A stretch of DNA of 64,000 bases, taken from assembly GCA_021792365.1 (NCBI GenBank), contig JAJYUT010000008.1, positions 1-64,000 on the forward strand, written 5' to 3'. The translations under genes were made by a program, and so were the position numbers. Below are positions 43,191 through 51,491 of this stretch, in pieces (positions within the stretch are counted from its first letter, which is position 1; every line of letters starts with the position of its first letter). Under the pieces are notes generated by a model. It was not told where the DNA came from and ran no database searches. It was given only the letters and a program-made list of their open reading frames with translations. The stretch is from Pseudomonadota bacterium. GTDB taxonomy: Bacteria > Pseudomonadota > Alphaproteobacteria > Dongiales > Dongiaceae.

Positions 43191-43502
43191 CTAAGGCTGC
43201 TCAGGCGCGGAGTCTTGAGCGGCCGCGGCGATTCGCTCCGCCGTCGCGGCGTCGCCGGCCGCGAGGCGCGCTTCCAGCGCGGCGACCCGTGCCTCCAGCT
43301 TGATCTGCGCCTCGCGTGCGGCCTGGGCCACCGCCTTCATGGCGTCGAACTCCTCGCGCGGCACCAGGTTCATGCGGGCCAGCAGCCGCTCCAGCTGCTG
43401 CTGGATGCGGATCTCGACCTCGTGCTTCACGCCGCTGACGGAACCCAGGGCGCCGCTGGCCACCTTGGCGAGATCGTCGAGGAATCGGTTGTCGGTCTGC
43501 AT
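43191..43502 (-). CDS. ubiK: Ubiquinone biosynthesis accessory factor UbiK (BMFP/YqiC family)
   Basis: 103 residues from ATG 43502 (MQTDNRFLDDLAKVAS). The protein is an amphipathic helix (LDDLAKVASGALGSVSGVKH) followed by a C-terminal coiled coil (MNLVPREEFDAMKAVAQAAR to LEARVAALEARLAAG), the typical membrane-fusogenic protein layout. UbiK helps ubiquinone synthesis in a lipid-associated complex. It is divergent from lgt across 82 bp. Confidence 0.88.
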   Translation of the reverse strand: MQTDNRFLDDLAKVASGALGSVSGVKHEVEIRIQQQLERLLARMNLVPREEFDAMKAVAQAAREAQIKLEARVAALEARLAAGDAATAERIAAAAQDSAPEQP

Positions 43503-43584
43503 GGTCGCTTCGCTTGCCGCTGTCGATGGCTCCACTTATAACCCGATCGCCGCCCATTGCCATCCATTCGATCGGTTGCCGCGC

Positions 43585-44376
43585 ATGATGTTCCCCGACT
43601 TCGACCCGGTCGCGCTGCAGATCGGGCCCATCGCCATTCGCTGGTATGCGCTCGCCTATATCGTCGGCATCCTGCTCGCGTGGCGCTATTCCATCTGGCG
43701 CGCGCAGCTTCCGCCGCAGCGCGTGTCGCGCACGCAGCTTGACGACCTGCTGTTCTGGGTCACCGTCGGAATCATCATCGGCGGACGGCTGGGGCAGGTG
43801 CTGTTGTGGGAGCCCGGCCGCTACCTCGCCGATCCGCTGGAGATCGTTATGATGTGGAAGGGCGGCATGGCGTTCCATGGCGGGCTGATCGGCGTGATCC
43901 TCGCGATCCTGCTCTATGCGCGGAGCCAGAAGGTGAGCCCGTTCGCGTTCTCCGACGTGATCGCGGCCTCGACACCGATCGGGCTGTTCCTCGGCCGCGT
44001 CGCCAACTTCGTGAACGGCGAACTGGTGGGCCGCCCGGCCGATGTGCCGTGGGCCTTCATCTTCCCCCACGTCGACATGCAGCCGCGCCATCCCAGCCAG
44101 CTCTACCAGGCGGCGCTGGAAGGTATCGTGCTGTTCGTCTTCCTGCACTGGATGGGGCGCCAGCAATGGGTGCGCGAGCGGCTCGGCATGATCACGGGCT
44201 TGTTCCTGATCGGCTACGCCATCGCGCGCTCGGTCGGCGAGATCTTCCGCGAGCCCGAGGTGGATCTCGGCGCCGGCAGCTTTCTCACCTGGGGCCAGAT
44301 CCTCAGCATTCCGATGTTCCTGTTCGGCCTCTATCTGGTGATGCGCAAGCCGCGAGCGAAGGAAGGAGCCAAGTGA
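43585..44376 (+). CDS. lgt: Prolipoprotein diacylglyceryl transferase
   Basis: 263 residues from ATG 43585 (MMFPDFDPVALQIGPIAIRW). It is an inner-membrane enzyme that attaches diacylglycerol to the lipobox Cys of lipoproteins. About seven helices are visible. The Lgt signature is GRVANFVNGELVGRP (about residues 138-152), preceded by MAFHGGLIGVIL with the essential His and followed by RHPSQLYQAALEG. It leads an lgt-midA-pgeF order found across alphaproteobacteria. Confidence 0.95.
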   Translation: MMFPDFDPVALQIGPIAIRWYALAYIVGILLAWRYSIWRAQLPPQRVSRTQLDDLLFWVTVGIIIGGRLGQVLLWEPGRYLADPLEIVMMWKGGMAFHGGLIGVILAILLYARSQKVSPFAFSDVIAASTPIGLFLGRVANFVNGELVGRPADVPWAFIFPHVDMQPRHPSQLYQAALEGIVLFVFLHWMGRQQWVRERLGMITGLFLIGYAIARSVGEIFREPEVDLGAGSFLTWGQILSIPMFLFGLYLVMRKPRAKEGAK

Positions 44377-44510
44377 GGCGCGGGCCCCTTCGCCATACCC
44401 GGTCCGATGATCCGCGCGTTTCGCTGCGCAGGACCACGCGATCGCAGGCCAACGCGCTGATGATGGTGCCACGCACGGCCGTGGCGCAGTAGAACGGGAG
44501 AGGCGCGCGC

Positions 44511-45590
44511 ATGGTGCAGTCCTCCGCCCTCGATCTTCTCAGACGGCAGATCGCGGCCGGCGGGCCGGTGACGGTCGCGGAGTTCATGCGCATCGCGCTG
44601 GCGGGCGAGGGCGCAGGCTACTACGCAACGCGCGATCCGCTGGGGGGCGCGGGCGATTTCATAACCGCGCCGGAGATCAGCCAGATGTTCGGCGAACTGA
44701 TCGGGCTATGGTGCGTCGATACCTGGGAGCGCGCCGGCGCGCCCGATTCCTTCCTGCTGGTGGAGATGGGCCCGGGCCGCGGCACCTTGATGGCCGATGC
44801 GCTGCGCGCCGCCAGGGTGCGGCCGCGGTTCCTCTCGGCAATGCGGCTGCACCTGGTGGAGATCAGCCGGCCCCTGCGCGCATTGCAGGCGGAGCGGCTC
44901 GGCACTTTCCAGCCGCAGTGGCATGACGATCTGACGACCGTGCCCGCCGGGCCGACGCTCTTGGTCGGAAACGAGTTCCTGGACGCGCTGCCGATCCACC
45001 AATTCCAGATGACGCCGCAGGGCTGGCGCGAGCGGGGCGTCGATCTGGTGGATGATGCACTCGCCTGGACGCTGCTGCCTCCGGGCCCGCAGCTTGCGCT
45101 GCTGCAAGCAGCACATAAGCGCGCCAGGCCGGACGAGATCGCGGAAGTCTCTCCGGCGGCGCTGTCGGTGGCCGGTACCGTCGGCGCGCGCATGGCCGAG
45201 GACGGCATCGCCGCCCTGTTCATCGATTATGGGCCGGTGGAGAGCGCAATCGGCGAGTCGCTGCAGGCCGTGAAGGCGCACCGCTTCTGCGATCCGCTCG
45301 CCGAGGTTGGCGCCGCCGACCTCACCGGGCATGTCGATTTCGCCGCCGTGGCGAATGCGGCGCGCGAGGCTGGCGCGCGCAGCCATGGCGCCGTCGCGCA
45401 AGCAACATTTCTCGAGACGCTCGGCATCCGCACGCGCGCGGCGCTGCTGTCGGCGAAGGCTGGCGAGGAGGACCGCGTCGCCATTGCGCAGGCGATGACC
45501 CGCTTGATCGACCCCCGGCAAATGGGCAGTTTGTTCAAGGCGCTCGCCATCTCCCATCCCAGCCTCCAGGAGCTTGCCGGCTTTCCATGA
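44511..45590 (+). CDS. SAM-dependent methyltransferase, NdufAF7/MidA family
   Basis: 359 residues. GGAGDFITAPEISQMFGELI is the conserved N-terminal block. LLVEMGPGRGTLMADALRAA is the SAM-binding motif and LLVGNEFLDALPIHQF follows it. Mitochondrial NdufAF7 methylates an Arg of complex I subunit NDUFS2; the bacterial homologue is likely to have a similar protein-arginine target, which is an inference. It overlaps pgeF by 4 bp (ATGA). A 134-bp gap after lgt has only a small GC-rich hairpin near 44468-44485. Confidence 0.88.
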   Translation: MVQSSALDLLRRQIAAGGPVTVAEFMRIALAGEGAGYYATRDPLGGAGDFITAPEISQMFGELIGLWCVDTWERAGAPDSFLLVEMGPGRGTLMADALRAARVRPRFLSAMRLHLVEISRPLRALQAERLGTFQPQWHDDLTTVPAGPTLLVGNEFLDALPIHQFQMTPQGWRERGVDLVDDALAWTLLPPGPQLALLQAAHKRARPDEIAEVSPAALSVAGTVGARMAEDGIAALFIDYGPVESAIGESLQAVKAHRFCDPLAEVGAADLTGHVDFAAVANAAREAGARSHGAVAQATFLETLGIRTRAALLSAKAGEEDRVAIAQAMTRLIDPRQMGSLFKALAISHPSLQELAGFP

Positions 45591-46351
45591 TCACACTCGG
45601 CGTTCTCGATAGCCTGCCCGGAATCCGTCACGGCTTCATGACGCGCGCAGGCGGCGTCAGCGAAGGAATCTACGCATCGCTCAATTGCGGCCTCGGCTCG
45701 AACGACGACCAGGAGCGCGTGCATGAGAATCGCCGGCGTGTGCTCGAACTGGCCGGCATCCCGGCGAGGACGCTGCTGACCGCGTACCAGGTCCATTCGC
45801 CCGATGTGCTGGTGGTGGAGGAGGAATGGCGCGAAGGCCCGCGGCCGAAGGTGGACGCGCTGGTGACGAAGCGCCCCAACATCGCCGTCGCGGCGTCCTC
45901 GGCCGATTGCGTCCCGGTCCTGTTCGCCGACCCGGAGGCGCGTGTCGTGGCGGCCGCGCATGCCGGCTGGCGCGGCGCAATCGGCGGCGTGCTGCAGGCG
46001 ACGGTCAAGCAGATGTGCGCGCTGGGTGCGCGGCCCGAGCGCATCCGCGCCGGCGTGGGGCCATGCATCGGCTCGGCAAGCTACGAGGTCGGACCGGAAT
46101 TCCCCGCGCCGTTCCTGGCGCAGAAACCCGGCAATGCGCGCTTCTTCCGTCCCGCCCAGCGGGCCGGTCACCATATGTTCGACCTCGAATCCTATGTGGC
46201 GTCCGAGCTTGCCGCGATGAATCTCGCCGGGATCGAGGCCGCCCACCGCGACACCTGCGCCGAAGCCGACACGTTCTTCAGCTATCGCCGCTCCGTGCTC
46301 ACCAAGGAGCCGGACTATGGCCGGCACGTATCGGTGATCGCGCTGGTGTAG
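45587..46351 (+). CDS. pgeF: Peptidoglycan editing factor PgeF / multicopper polyphenol oxidase family (YfiH)
   Basis: 254 residues. The metal site residues are visible in ASSADCVPVLFAD, AAAHAGWRGAIGG and GVGPCIGSASYEVG, the Cys-His pattern of the YfiH/LACC1 family. In E. coli the enzyme removes L-Ser wrongly built into muropeptides; relatives act on purine nucleosides. The N-terminus (IRHGFMTRAGGVSEGIYASL) is complete. It is translationally coupled to the methyltransferase gene. Confidence 0.92.
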   Translation: MITLGVLDSLPGIRHGFMTRAGGVSEGIYASLNCGLGSNDDQERVHENRRRVLELAGIPARTLLTAYQVHSPDVLVVEEEWREGPRPKVDALVTKRPNIAVAASSADCVPVLFADPEARVVAAAHAGWRGAIGGVLQATVKQMCALGARPERIRAGVGPCIGSASYEVGPEFPAPFLAQKPGNARFFRPAQRAGHHMFDLESYVASELAAMNLAGIEAAHRDTCAEADTFFSYRRSVLTKEPDYGRHVSVIALV

Positions 46352-46546
46352 CTGACCCGCCATGAACGGCGCGCGCGGTATCTGCAACCCTCGCGCTCGC
46401 GCCTGATTGCCACCGATGAGAGATGAGCACATCCGCGCCGCCCCATGGAATCATCCCACAAGGCGGCCTGAAGCTCCGCTGGTGGCAGAGCGACGACATC
46501 GCGCCACATCAACCGCGGTCTGCCGCGAGGCATTTCCTTCGCCGCG
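46352..46546. other. Gap between convergent pgeF and the TUDOR-like gene
   Basis: 195 bp with no supported gene. Overlapping minus-strand frames (46315-46602) have odd composition and no recognisable features. No clear terminator was found. Confidence 0.4.
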
Positions 46547-46807
46547 CTACTTCCTTCTGAGTTCTGCGGGCTTGTGAGCGGCCGGCCTGCCGCTTTTGTC
46601 ACTGCGGACCAAGTATTGCGGCGCGCTCTTTGACGGCTTCGCGGTATGCCCCTTGATCTTGGTCTTGCTCGTCAGCTCCTTGACAACCCGGCCGGTGGCC
46701 TCGCCTTGCGAGGTATCCCATGCGACACGATCGCCCTTCTTCGGTTTCGATTTCATTCTCTTCATCCATCCATTGATGATCTTCTTGCCATCCTGCTCTT
46801 GCGACAT
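46547..46807 (-). CDS. Small DUF2945/HVA1-type TUDOR-like protein
   Basis: 86 residues in the longest frame; the conserved part starts at KPKKGDRVAWDTSQGEATGR and continues through VVKELTSKTKIKGHTAKPSK to QYLVRSDKSGRPAAHKPAEL. This is the hypervirulence-associated TUDOR domain (formerly DUF2945), a small beta-barrel of unknown ligand. The real start may be a later ATG (MKRMKSK or MKSKPKK), because the ribosome binding site before 46807 is too close. It is strongly basic, which would suit nucleic-acid contact (inference). Confidence 0.75.
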   Translation of the reverse strand: MSQEQDGKKIINGWMKRMKSKPKKGDRVAWDTSQGEATGRVVKELTSKTKIKGHTAKPSKSAPQYLVRSDKSGRPAAHKPAELRRK

Positions 46808-46965
46808 CGCTCCGTCCCAGGCTCCGCAGTCAACGCAAAGCAGGTCAGCCGGCGTTCCTTGCCGCCCGTCGAAGCGAACAGCCCAGCCGTCCTTGCGTCG
46901 CTTTCTTGCGGGGTCATCCGGGACGCCTTCGTCTCCACGCCGCAGGTTCGCCGCTCTCAGTGTGG

Positions 46966-48306
46966 CTAGACAGGCACCCGGAGCACCGCCCGCAATCCGC
47001 CCAGCGGCGAATCGCCGAGCGTCAGGTCGCCGCCATGGCTCCGCAGGATGTCGCGCGCGATGGTGAGGCCAAGGCCGGTCCCGCCGGTCTCCTCGTTGCG
47101 CGAGGCATCGAGCCGGAAGAACGGCTTGAACACGTCCTCCCGGCTGTCCTTGGGCACGCCGGGCCCGTCATCGTCCACGACGATTTCGACGCTGCCGCGG
47201 CGGCGGTTGAGCGCGATCTCGATGCGGCCGGCATAGCGCTGGGCGTTGCCGACGATGTTGGCGACCGCGCGGCGGAAGGCGTCGCGCCGCAGCGGCACGG
47301 TGATCGCGGAATCGGTGGCGGCGAAGCCGATGCGCGCGCCGTCGCGGCGCGCGCCGCTCACCACGTCCTCAACCGCGGCCACGATGTCAGTCGCGGTCGG
47401 CTGCTCGGTCCCTTCGCCGCGCGCGAAGGCGAGATAGGCGTTGACCATGCGCTCCATGTCGTCGACGTCGCGCTTCAGGTCCTCGATCGCCGGCGATTGT
47501 CCCATCATGGCGAGCTGCAGCTTCATGCGGGTAAGGGGGGTGCGCAGATCGTGGCTGACGCCGGCCAGCATCTCGGTGCGCTGCTGCATCTGTCGGCGGA
47601 TGCGGTTGCGCATCTGGTTGAAGGCGCGTCCGGCGACCTCGACCTCCGCGGCGCCGTCCAGCACGAATTCGCCGACGTCGCGGCCCTTGCCGAAATCGTC
47701 CGCCGCCTGGGCGAGGCGCTTGATCGGCCGCACTTGGCCGCGCATGAACAAGGTCGCCATCGAAAGCAGCACCAGCGAGGTGCCGAGCATCCACAGGAAG
47801 AACACGTAGGTGGTGGAGGAGAAGAGCCGCCGCCGCTCCACCACCGCCTGCAGCACACCTTCGGGCAGTTGTACGTGGATCTCGACCTGGTTCTGCAGCG
47901 AGCGGCTGTCGATGATGAACGGGCGCTCCACCCGCGATTCCAGCGCATCGGAAAGCTGCCGGTCGACCAGGTTCTGGCGCATGATCGTGGGATCGTTGGG
48001 CAGGATCTCGCCGAGCTTGAAGCTGAAGTTCACCCGCATTGTGGCATCGGCGACCCGGAAGATGCGCTGCGCGCGCTCCTGGCTGATCGGATGCGGCATG
48101 AGCTGGATCGCGGCGGCGATATCGCCCGCGACGCTCTGCGCCAGCCGGCGCGTCACCGTGTTCCAGTGGCTGTCATAGAACACCCAGGCCGAGACCACCT
48201 GCAGCAGCACCACCGGCGTGACGATGATCATGATGGAGCGACCGAGCAGCGAGCGGGGCAGCATCGCCTCGACTTCCGCCAGGAATGCGCGCAGGGGCGT
48301 CAGCAT
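46966..48306 (-). CDS. Two-component sensor histidine kinase (EnvZ-like)
   Basis: 446 residues. The first helix is at 23-43 (RSIMIIVTPVVLLQVVSAWV) and a periplasmic sensor region of about 115 residues follows. The second helix is at 165-188 (TTYVFFLWMLGTSLVLLSMA), and a HAMP region is at 188-240. The dimerisation domain carries His252 in GVSHDLRTPLTRMK. The ATPase domain has N-box NIVGNAQRYAG, DDDGPGVP and GGTGLGLTIARDIL. It lies 6 bp after the response-regulator gene and is surely its partner. The resemblance to EnvZ is strongest in the kinase core; the stimulus is unknown. Confidence 0.93.
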   Translation of the reverse strand: MLTPLRAFLAEVEAMLPRSLLGRSIMIIVTPVVLLQVVSAWVFYDSHWNTVTRRLAQSVAGDIAAAIQLMPHPISQERAQRIFRVADATMRVNFSFKLGEILPNDPTIMRQNLVDRQLSDALESRVERPFIIDSRSLQNQVEIHVQLPEGVLQAVVERRRLFSSTTYVFFLWMLGTSLVLLSMATLFMRGQVRPIKRLAQAADDFGKGRDVGEFVLDGAAEVEVAGRAFNQMRNRIRRQMQQRTEMLAGVSHDLRTPLTRMKLQLAMMGQSPAIEDLKRDVDDMERMVNAYLAFARGEGTEQPTATDIVAAVEDVVSGARRDGARIGFAATDSAITVPLRRDAFRRAVANIVGNAQRYAGRIEIALNRRRGSVEIVVDDDGPGVPKDSREDVFKPFFRLDASRNEETGGTGLGLTIARDILRSHGGDLTLGDSPLGGLRAVLRVPV

Positions 48307-48312
48307 GGTGAA

Positions 48313-49005
48313 TCAGTCCGGCTGCAGCACATAGCCGCGGCCGCGCACCGTCTGGAGGAAGCGCGGGAACCGGGGATCATCCTCGATTTTGCGGCGCAGG
48401 CGCGTCATCTGCACGTCGATCAGGCGGCTCTCTCCGCCTTCCTCCGATTGCGGCGCCAGCATTTCCCGGGACACCGGCTCGCCCGCGCGCCGCGCCAGCT
48501 GGAACAACAGCTCCGATTCCGCTTCGGTCAGGTGCACCGGTTCCCCGCCCTTGAACAGCCGCCGTCGCTCGATCTCGAAGACGAAGGCGCCGAACTTCAC
48601 CGCGCCGACGCTGCTCTGTCGTTCGCCACGCGCTTGCGCCCGCTTCAGGATGGCGCTGATGCGCAGCACCAGCTCGCGCGGCTCGAACGGCTTCACCAGG
48701 TAGTCGTCCGCTCCGGTCTCCAGCCCGGTGATGCGGTCGTGCGACTCGCCCATGGCCGTCAGCAGCAGGATCGGCACTTGGCTGTTCTCGCGCAGGCTCT
48801 GGGTCAGCTCCAGCCCGTTTTCCCCCGGCATCATGATGTCGACGACCAGCAGGTCGAAGGTGATGCTGGCCAGCTTCGCGCGGGCATCGGCGGCATGGAT
48901 CGCGGCGGTAACGCGATAGCCCTGCTCGGTCAGATAGCGCGCGATCAGATCGCGCAGCCTCTTGTCGTCGTCGATAACCAGGATATGCGGCTGGGCTTCG
49001 CTCAT
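48313..49005 (-). CDS. petR: OmpR-family response regulator, PetR-like
   Basis: 230 residues. The receiver domain has acidic pocket DDD (12-14), phosphoryl Asp56 (LLVVDIMMPGENG) and Lys105 (YLVKPFEP). The winged-helix output domain ends SRLIDVQMTRLRRKIEDDPR and LQTVRGRGYVLQPD. It is flanked by a MarR-type gene and a histidine kinase. In Rhodobacter the petP (MarR type)-petR pair precedes petABC and is needed for cytochrome bc1 formation or growth; the same pair is seen here but 21 kb from petABC. The symbol rests on this pairing. Confidence 0.85.
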   Translation of the reverse strand: MSEAQPHILVIDDDKRLRDLIARYLTEQGYRVTAAIHAADARAKLASITFDLLVVDIMMPGENGLELTQSLRENSQVPILLLTAMGESHDRITGLETGADDYLVKPFEPRELVLRISAILKRAQARGERQSSVGAVKFGAFVFEIERRRLFKGGEPVHLTEAESELLFQLARRAGEPVSREMLAPQSEEGGESRLIDVQMTRLRRKIEDDPRFPRFLQTVRGRGYVLQPD

Positions 49006-49017
49006 GCACTCCGCCCG

Positions 49018-49509
49018 CTAGCGGGGCAAGCTGGGGCGGAAGCGCCGCCGGTCGCCTTCCTCGATCATGCCCAGCAGCACCTTGCGGAAGCCTTCTACCG
49101 CATCGGCGCCGGCCGAGCGGTAGGCGCGCGCAATCAGCGCGCGCTGCTCCTCGGTCAGCTTGCGCTCCAGCTCTGCGCCCTTGTCGGTGAGGCTGAGCAG
49201 GCGCTGGCGCCGGTCGGTCGATCCCGGCTGCTGGGTGATGAAGCCCTGGTGCACCAACTGGCTGAGGACCCGGCTCAGGCTCTGCTTGGTGATGTGAAGG
49301 ATGCCGAGCAGCTCAGACACGGTCATGCCCGGATTGCGGCCGACGAAGTAGATGACCCGGTGATGGGCCCGGCCGAAGCCGAACTGGGCCAGGGTCTGGT
49401 CGGCTTTGGCGGTGAAATCCCGGTAGGCGAAGAACAGCATCTCGATGCCCTGGCGAAGCTCGTCTTCGCGCAGAAACAGCGGATTTGCGGGCGATTTTAT
49501 GTCAGCCAT
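49018..49509 (-). CDS. petP: MarR-family regulator, PetP-like
   Basis: 163 residues. The winged helix is FGRAHHRVIYFVGRNPGMTV, then LLGILHITKQSLSRVLSQLV and the wing QPGSTDRRQRLLSLTDKG. It is first in a petP-petR-kinase operon (12-bp and 6-bp gaps). The 91-bp upstream region, shared with the divergent ilvE, contains TTGTTC twice with an 8-bp period (on the plus strand within 49515-49535), a possible self-regulatory site. The call to PetP is from homology and from pairing with PetR. Confidence 0.83.
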   Translation of the reverse strand: MADIKSPANPLFLREDELRQGIEMLFFAYRDFTAKADQTLAQFGFGRAHHRVIYFVGRNPGMTVSELLGILHITKQSLSRVLSQLVHQGFITQQPGSTDRRQRLLSLTDKGAELERKLTEEQRALIARAYRSAGADAVEGFRKVLLGMIEEGDRRRFRPSLPR

Positions 49510-49600
49510 ATTGACTTATTTGTTCGATTGTTCTAACACGGGTCTGGACTACGATAGTTCATAATACAACCCCTACCCCTCTCCCGTGGAGTTGTCAGCG

Positions 49601-50497
49601 ATGAGTTTAGTCCCATTCGATGACCGCGATGGAGTCATCTGGTTCGACGGCAGGTTGATCCCGTGGCGCGACGCCAAGCTCCACGTCCTGACTCACGCCC
49701 TGCACTACGCCGCGGCCGCCTTCGAAGGCGAGCGGGCCTATGACGGACGGGTCTTCAAGTCCCGCGCCCATTCCGAGCGGCTGCACAAATCGGCGGAGAT
49801 CCTGGGCTACAGGATTCCCTACTCGGTGGACGAGATCGAGCACGGCAAGGCGGAGGTCGTGAAGGCCATGGGTGGGGGCGACCTCTATGTGCGCGCCATC
49901 GCCTGGCGGGGCAGCGAACAGATGGGTGTCGCGGCCCAGCAGGCGAAGATCCACCTGGCGATCGCGGCCTGGGCCTGGCCGTCCTATTTCTCGCCGGAAC
50001 TGCTGGAGAAGGGCATCCGCCTGAAATGGGCGAAATACCGCCGCCCGGCCCCGGAGACCGCCCCGACCGCTTCCAAGGCGTCCGGCCTGTACATGATTTG
50101 CACCATCTCCAAGCACGAGGCGGAATCGGAAGGCTACCAGGATGCCATGATGCTGGATTACCGCGGCCAGTTGGCCGAGGCGACCGGCGCCAACGTCTTC
50201 CTGGTGCAGAACGGCGAGCTGCACACGCCGAAGCCCGATTGCTTCCTCAACGGCATCACGCGCCAGACCGTGATCGACCTTGCGCGCAAGCGGCAGATCA
50301 AGGTGGTGGAGCGCGCCATCATGCCGGAGGAACTCGGCAAGACCGACGAGGTGTTCCTGGTCGGCACCGCCGCGGAGGTGACGCCGGTCGGCCAGGTCGG
50401 GGAGCACAGGTTCAGCGTCGGCCCGGTGACCCGGCAGCTCCGCGAAGACTACCTCAAGGAAGTGCGCCAGCCGGTCGCCAGCGCGGCGGCGGAATAG
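49601..50497 (+). CDS. ilvE: Branched-chain amino acid aminotransferase
   Basis: 298 residues from ATG 49601 (MSLVPFDDRDGVIWFDG), with TGGAG nine bases upstream; an in-frame GTG at 49586 is less likely. It is a fold-type IV PLP enzyme: HALHYAAAAFEGERAYDGR, PLP-binding K159 in TASKASGLYM, and EATGANVFLVQNGELHTP with GITRQTVIDLAR. It interconverts Leu, Ile and Val with their 2-oxo acids. It is divergent from petP. Confidence 0.93.
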   Translation: MSLVPFDDRDGVIWFDGRLIPWRDAKLHVLTHALHYAAAAFEGERAYDGRVFKSRAHSERLHKSAEILGYRIPYSVDEIEHGKAEVVKAMGGGDLYVRAIAWRGSEQMGVAAQQAKIHLAIAAWAWPSYFSPELLEKGIRLKWAKYRRPAPETAPTASKASGLYMICTISKHEAESEGYQDAMMLDYRGQLAEATGANVFLVQNGELHTPKPDCFLNGITRQTVIDLARKRQIKVVERAIMPEELGKTDEVFLVGTAAEVTPVGQVGEHRFSVGPVTRQLREDYLKEVRQPVASAAAE

Positions 50498-50554
50498 GTC
50501 CGCCCTTCGCCGCACTCTCCGGTCCTCCCCAACCGGCAGCCGGATGATTCGCTG

Positions 50555-50583
50555 CGATCCCCTCCACCAAGGGGAGGGCGTTT
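50555..50583. repeat. Short GC palindrome after ilvE, similar to the ends of the cobN-internal element
   Basis: TCCCCT (50558-50563), a 6-base loop and AGGGGA (50570-50575) form a hairpin within CCCCTCCACCAAGGGGAGGG. It is followed by CGTTT, so it may act as a weak terminator for ilvE. The sequence resembles the outer hairpins of the palindromic element inside cobN. The rest of the 145-bp gap between ilvE and moaE shows no gene. Confidence 0.4.
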
Positions 50584-50642
50584 CGGCGTGGGCTCGTCAG
50601 CGATTGCGATGGGTAGGGTGCTGACGCGCTGCGTCGCGCAGA

Positions 50643-51092
50643 TCACCGCTTCCACTTCTCTGCGGCGCGATCGTCGCTTTCCTTGGCTTCGACCCAGGCC
50701 GCGCCCTTCGCGCCTTCTTCGAGCTTCCAGAACGGCGCCCTGGTCTTCAGCCAGTCGATCAGGAAAGCGCAGGATTCGAGCGCGGCTTGGCGGTGCGCCG
50801 ACGTGGTGGCGACCAGCACGATGCGATCGCCCGGCTCCAGCCGGCCATAGCGATGGATGATGAGGACGCCCTCGAGCGGCCAGCGTGACCGCGCCTCGGC
50901 CTCGATCTCCGCCAAGCGCTTCTCGGTCATGCCGGGATAGTGCTCCAGCGTCATCGCGCCGACCGTGCCTTGCTCCGCGAGGTCGCGCACCAGGCCGACG
51001 AAGCTGGCCAGCCCGCCGACCTTCGTGTTGCCCGCGCTCAGCCGCTCCAGCTCCGCGCCAATGTCGAAATCCTCGCGCTGGACCCGGATCAT
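50643..51092 (-). CDS. moaE: Molybdopterin synthase catalytic subunit
   Basis: 149 residues. GGLASFVGLVRD, LTLEHYPGMTEKRL, RYGRLEPGDRIVLVATTSAH-RQAA and LKTRAPFWKLE are the conserved MoaE blocks, including the active-site Arg/His and Lys residues. With MoaD it inserts two sulfurs into precursor Z (cPMP) to make molybdopterin. It follows moaD by 10 bp on the minus strand. Confidence 0.94.
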   Translation of the reverse strand: MIRVQREDFDIGAELERLSAGNTKVGGLASFVGLVRDLAEQGTVGAMTLEHYPGMTEKRLAEIEAEARSRWPLEGVLIIHRYGRLEPGDRIVLVATTSAHRQAALESCAFLIDWLKTRAPFWKLEEGAKGAAWVEAKESDDRAAEKWKR

Positions 51093-51102
51093 GGGCTCTC
51101 TC

Positions 51103-51354
51103 TCAGCCGCCGGTCACGGGCGGGAACAGGGCCACCTCGTCGTCGGGGCGGACCGGGTGGTCGTGCTCGACATACTCGTGATTGATCGCGACCTTGATCA
51201 CGTTGCGCCGATCGAGGGCGGCGGCGTATTGCGGCCCCAGCGTGGCGAGCCAATCGAGCAGGTTCTCGACGGTCAGTACGTGATCCGGCGCGACCACCTC
51301 TTCCTCGGCCTTGCCGATATTGGTTCGTACCCAAGCAAAATACAGCAGCTTCAT
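51103..51354 (-). CDS. moaD: Molybdopterin synthase sulfur carrier subunit
   Basis: 83 residues from ATG 51354 (MKLLYFAWVRTNIG). It has the ubiquitin-like fold and ends in the required Gly-Gly (LFPPVTGG), the site of thiocarboxylation. NHEYVEHDHPVRPDDEVALF is the usual pre-C-terminal block. It is the first gene of moaD-moaE. Confidence 0.94.
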   Translation of the reverse strand: MKLLYFAWVRTNIGKAEEEVVAPDHVLTVENLLDWLATLGPQYAAALDRRNVIKVAINHEYVEHDHPVRPDDEVALFPPVTGG

Positions 51355-51491
51355 CAAATCTCCCTTTGCGGCGCGCATCAGAGATGGTGGCGAACCGCCG
51401 CCGGCACCCCGCCGGGCGTCGGCCATGTGCGACGTTCAGCCCGGCTGCAGGCTTTACCCGTGCTTAACGCATAATCTCTTAGCTTTCTCCG

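Noticed and set aside
46315-46602. Minus-strand 95-residue frame overlapping the end of pgeF
   Set aside because: No ribosome binding site and no recognisable features, and it overlaps two better-supported genes.
46906-49536. An 876-codon plus-strand open frame
   Set aside because: It lies opposite the kinase, response regulator and MarR genes, all of which have complete conserved motifs. The plus-strand product has no recognisable domain.
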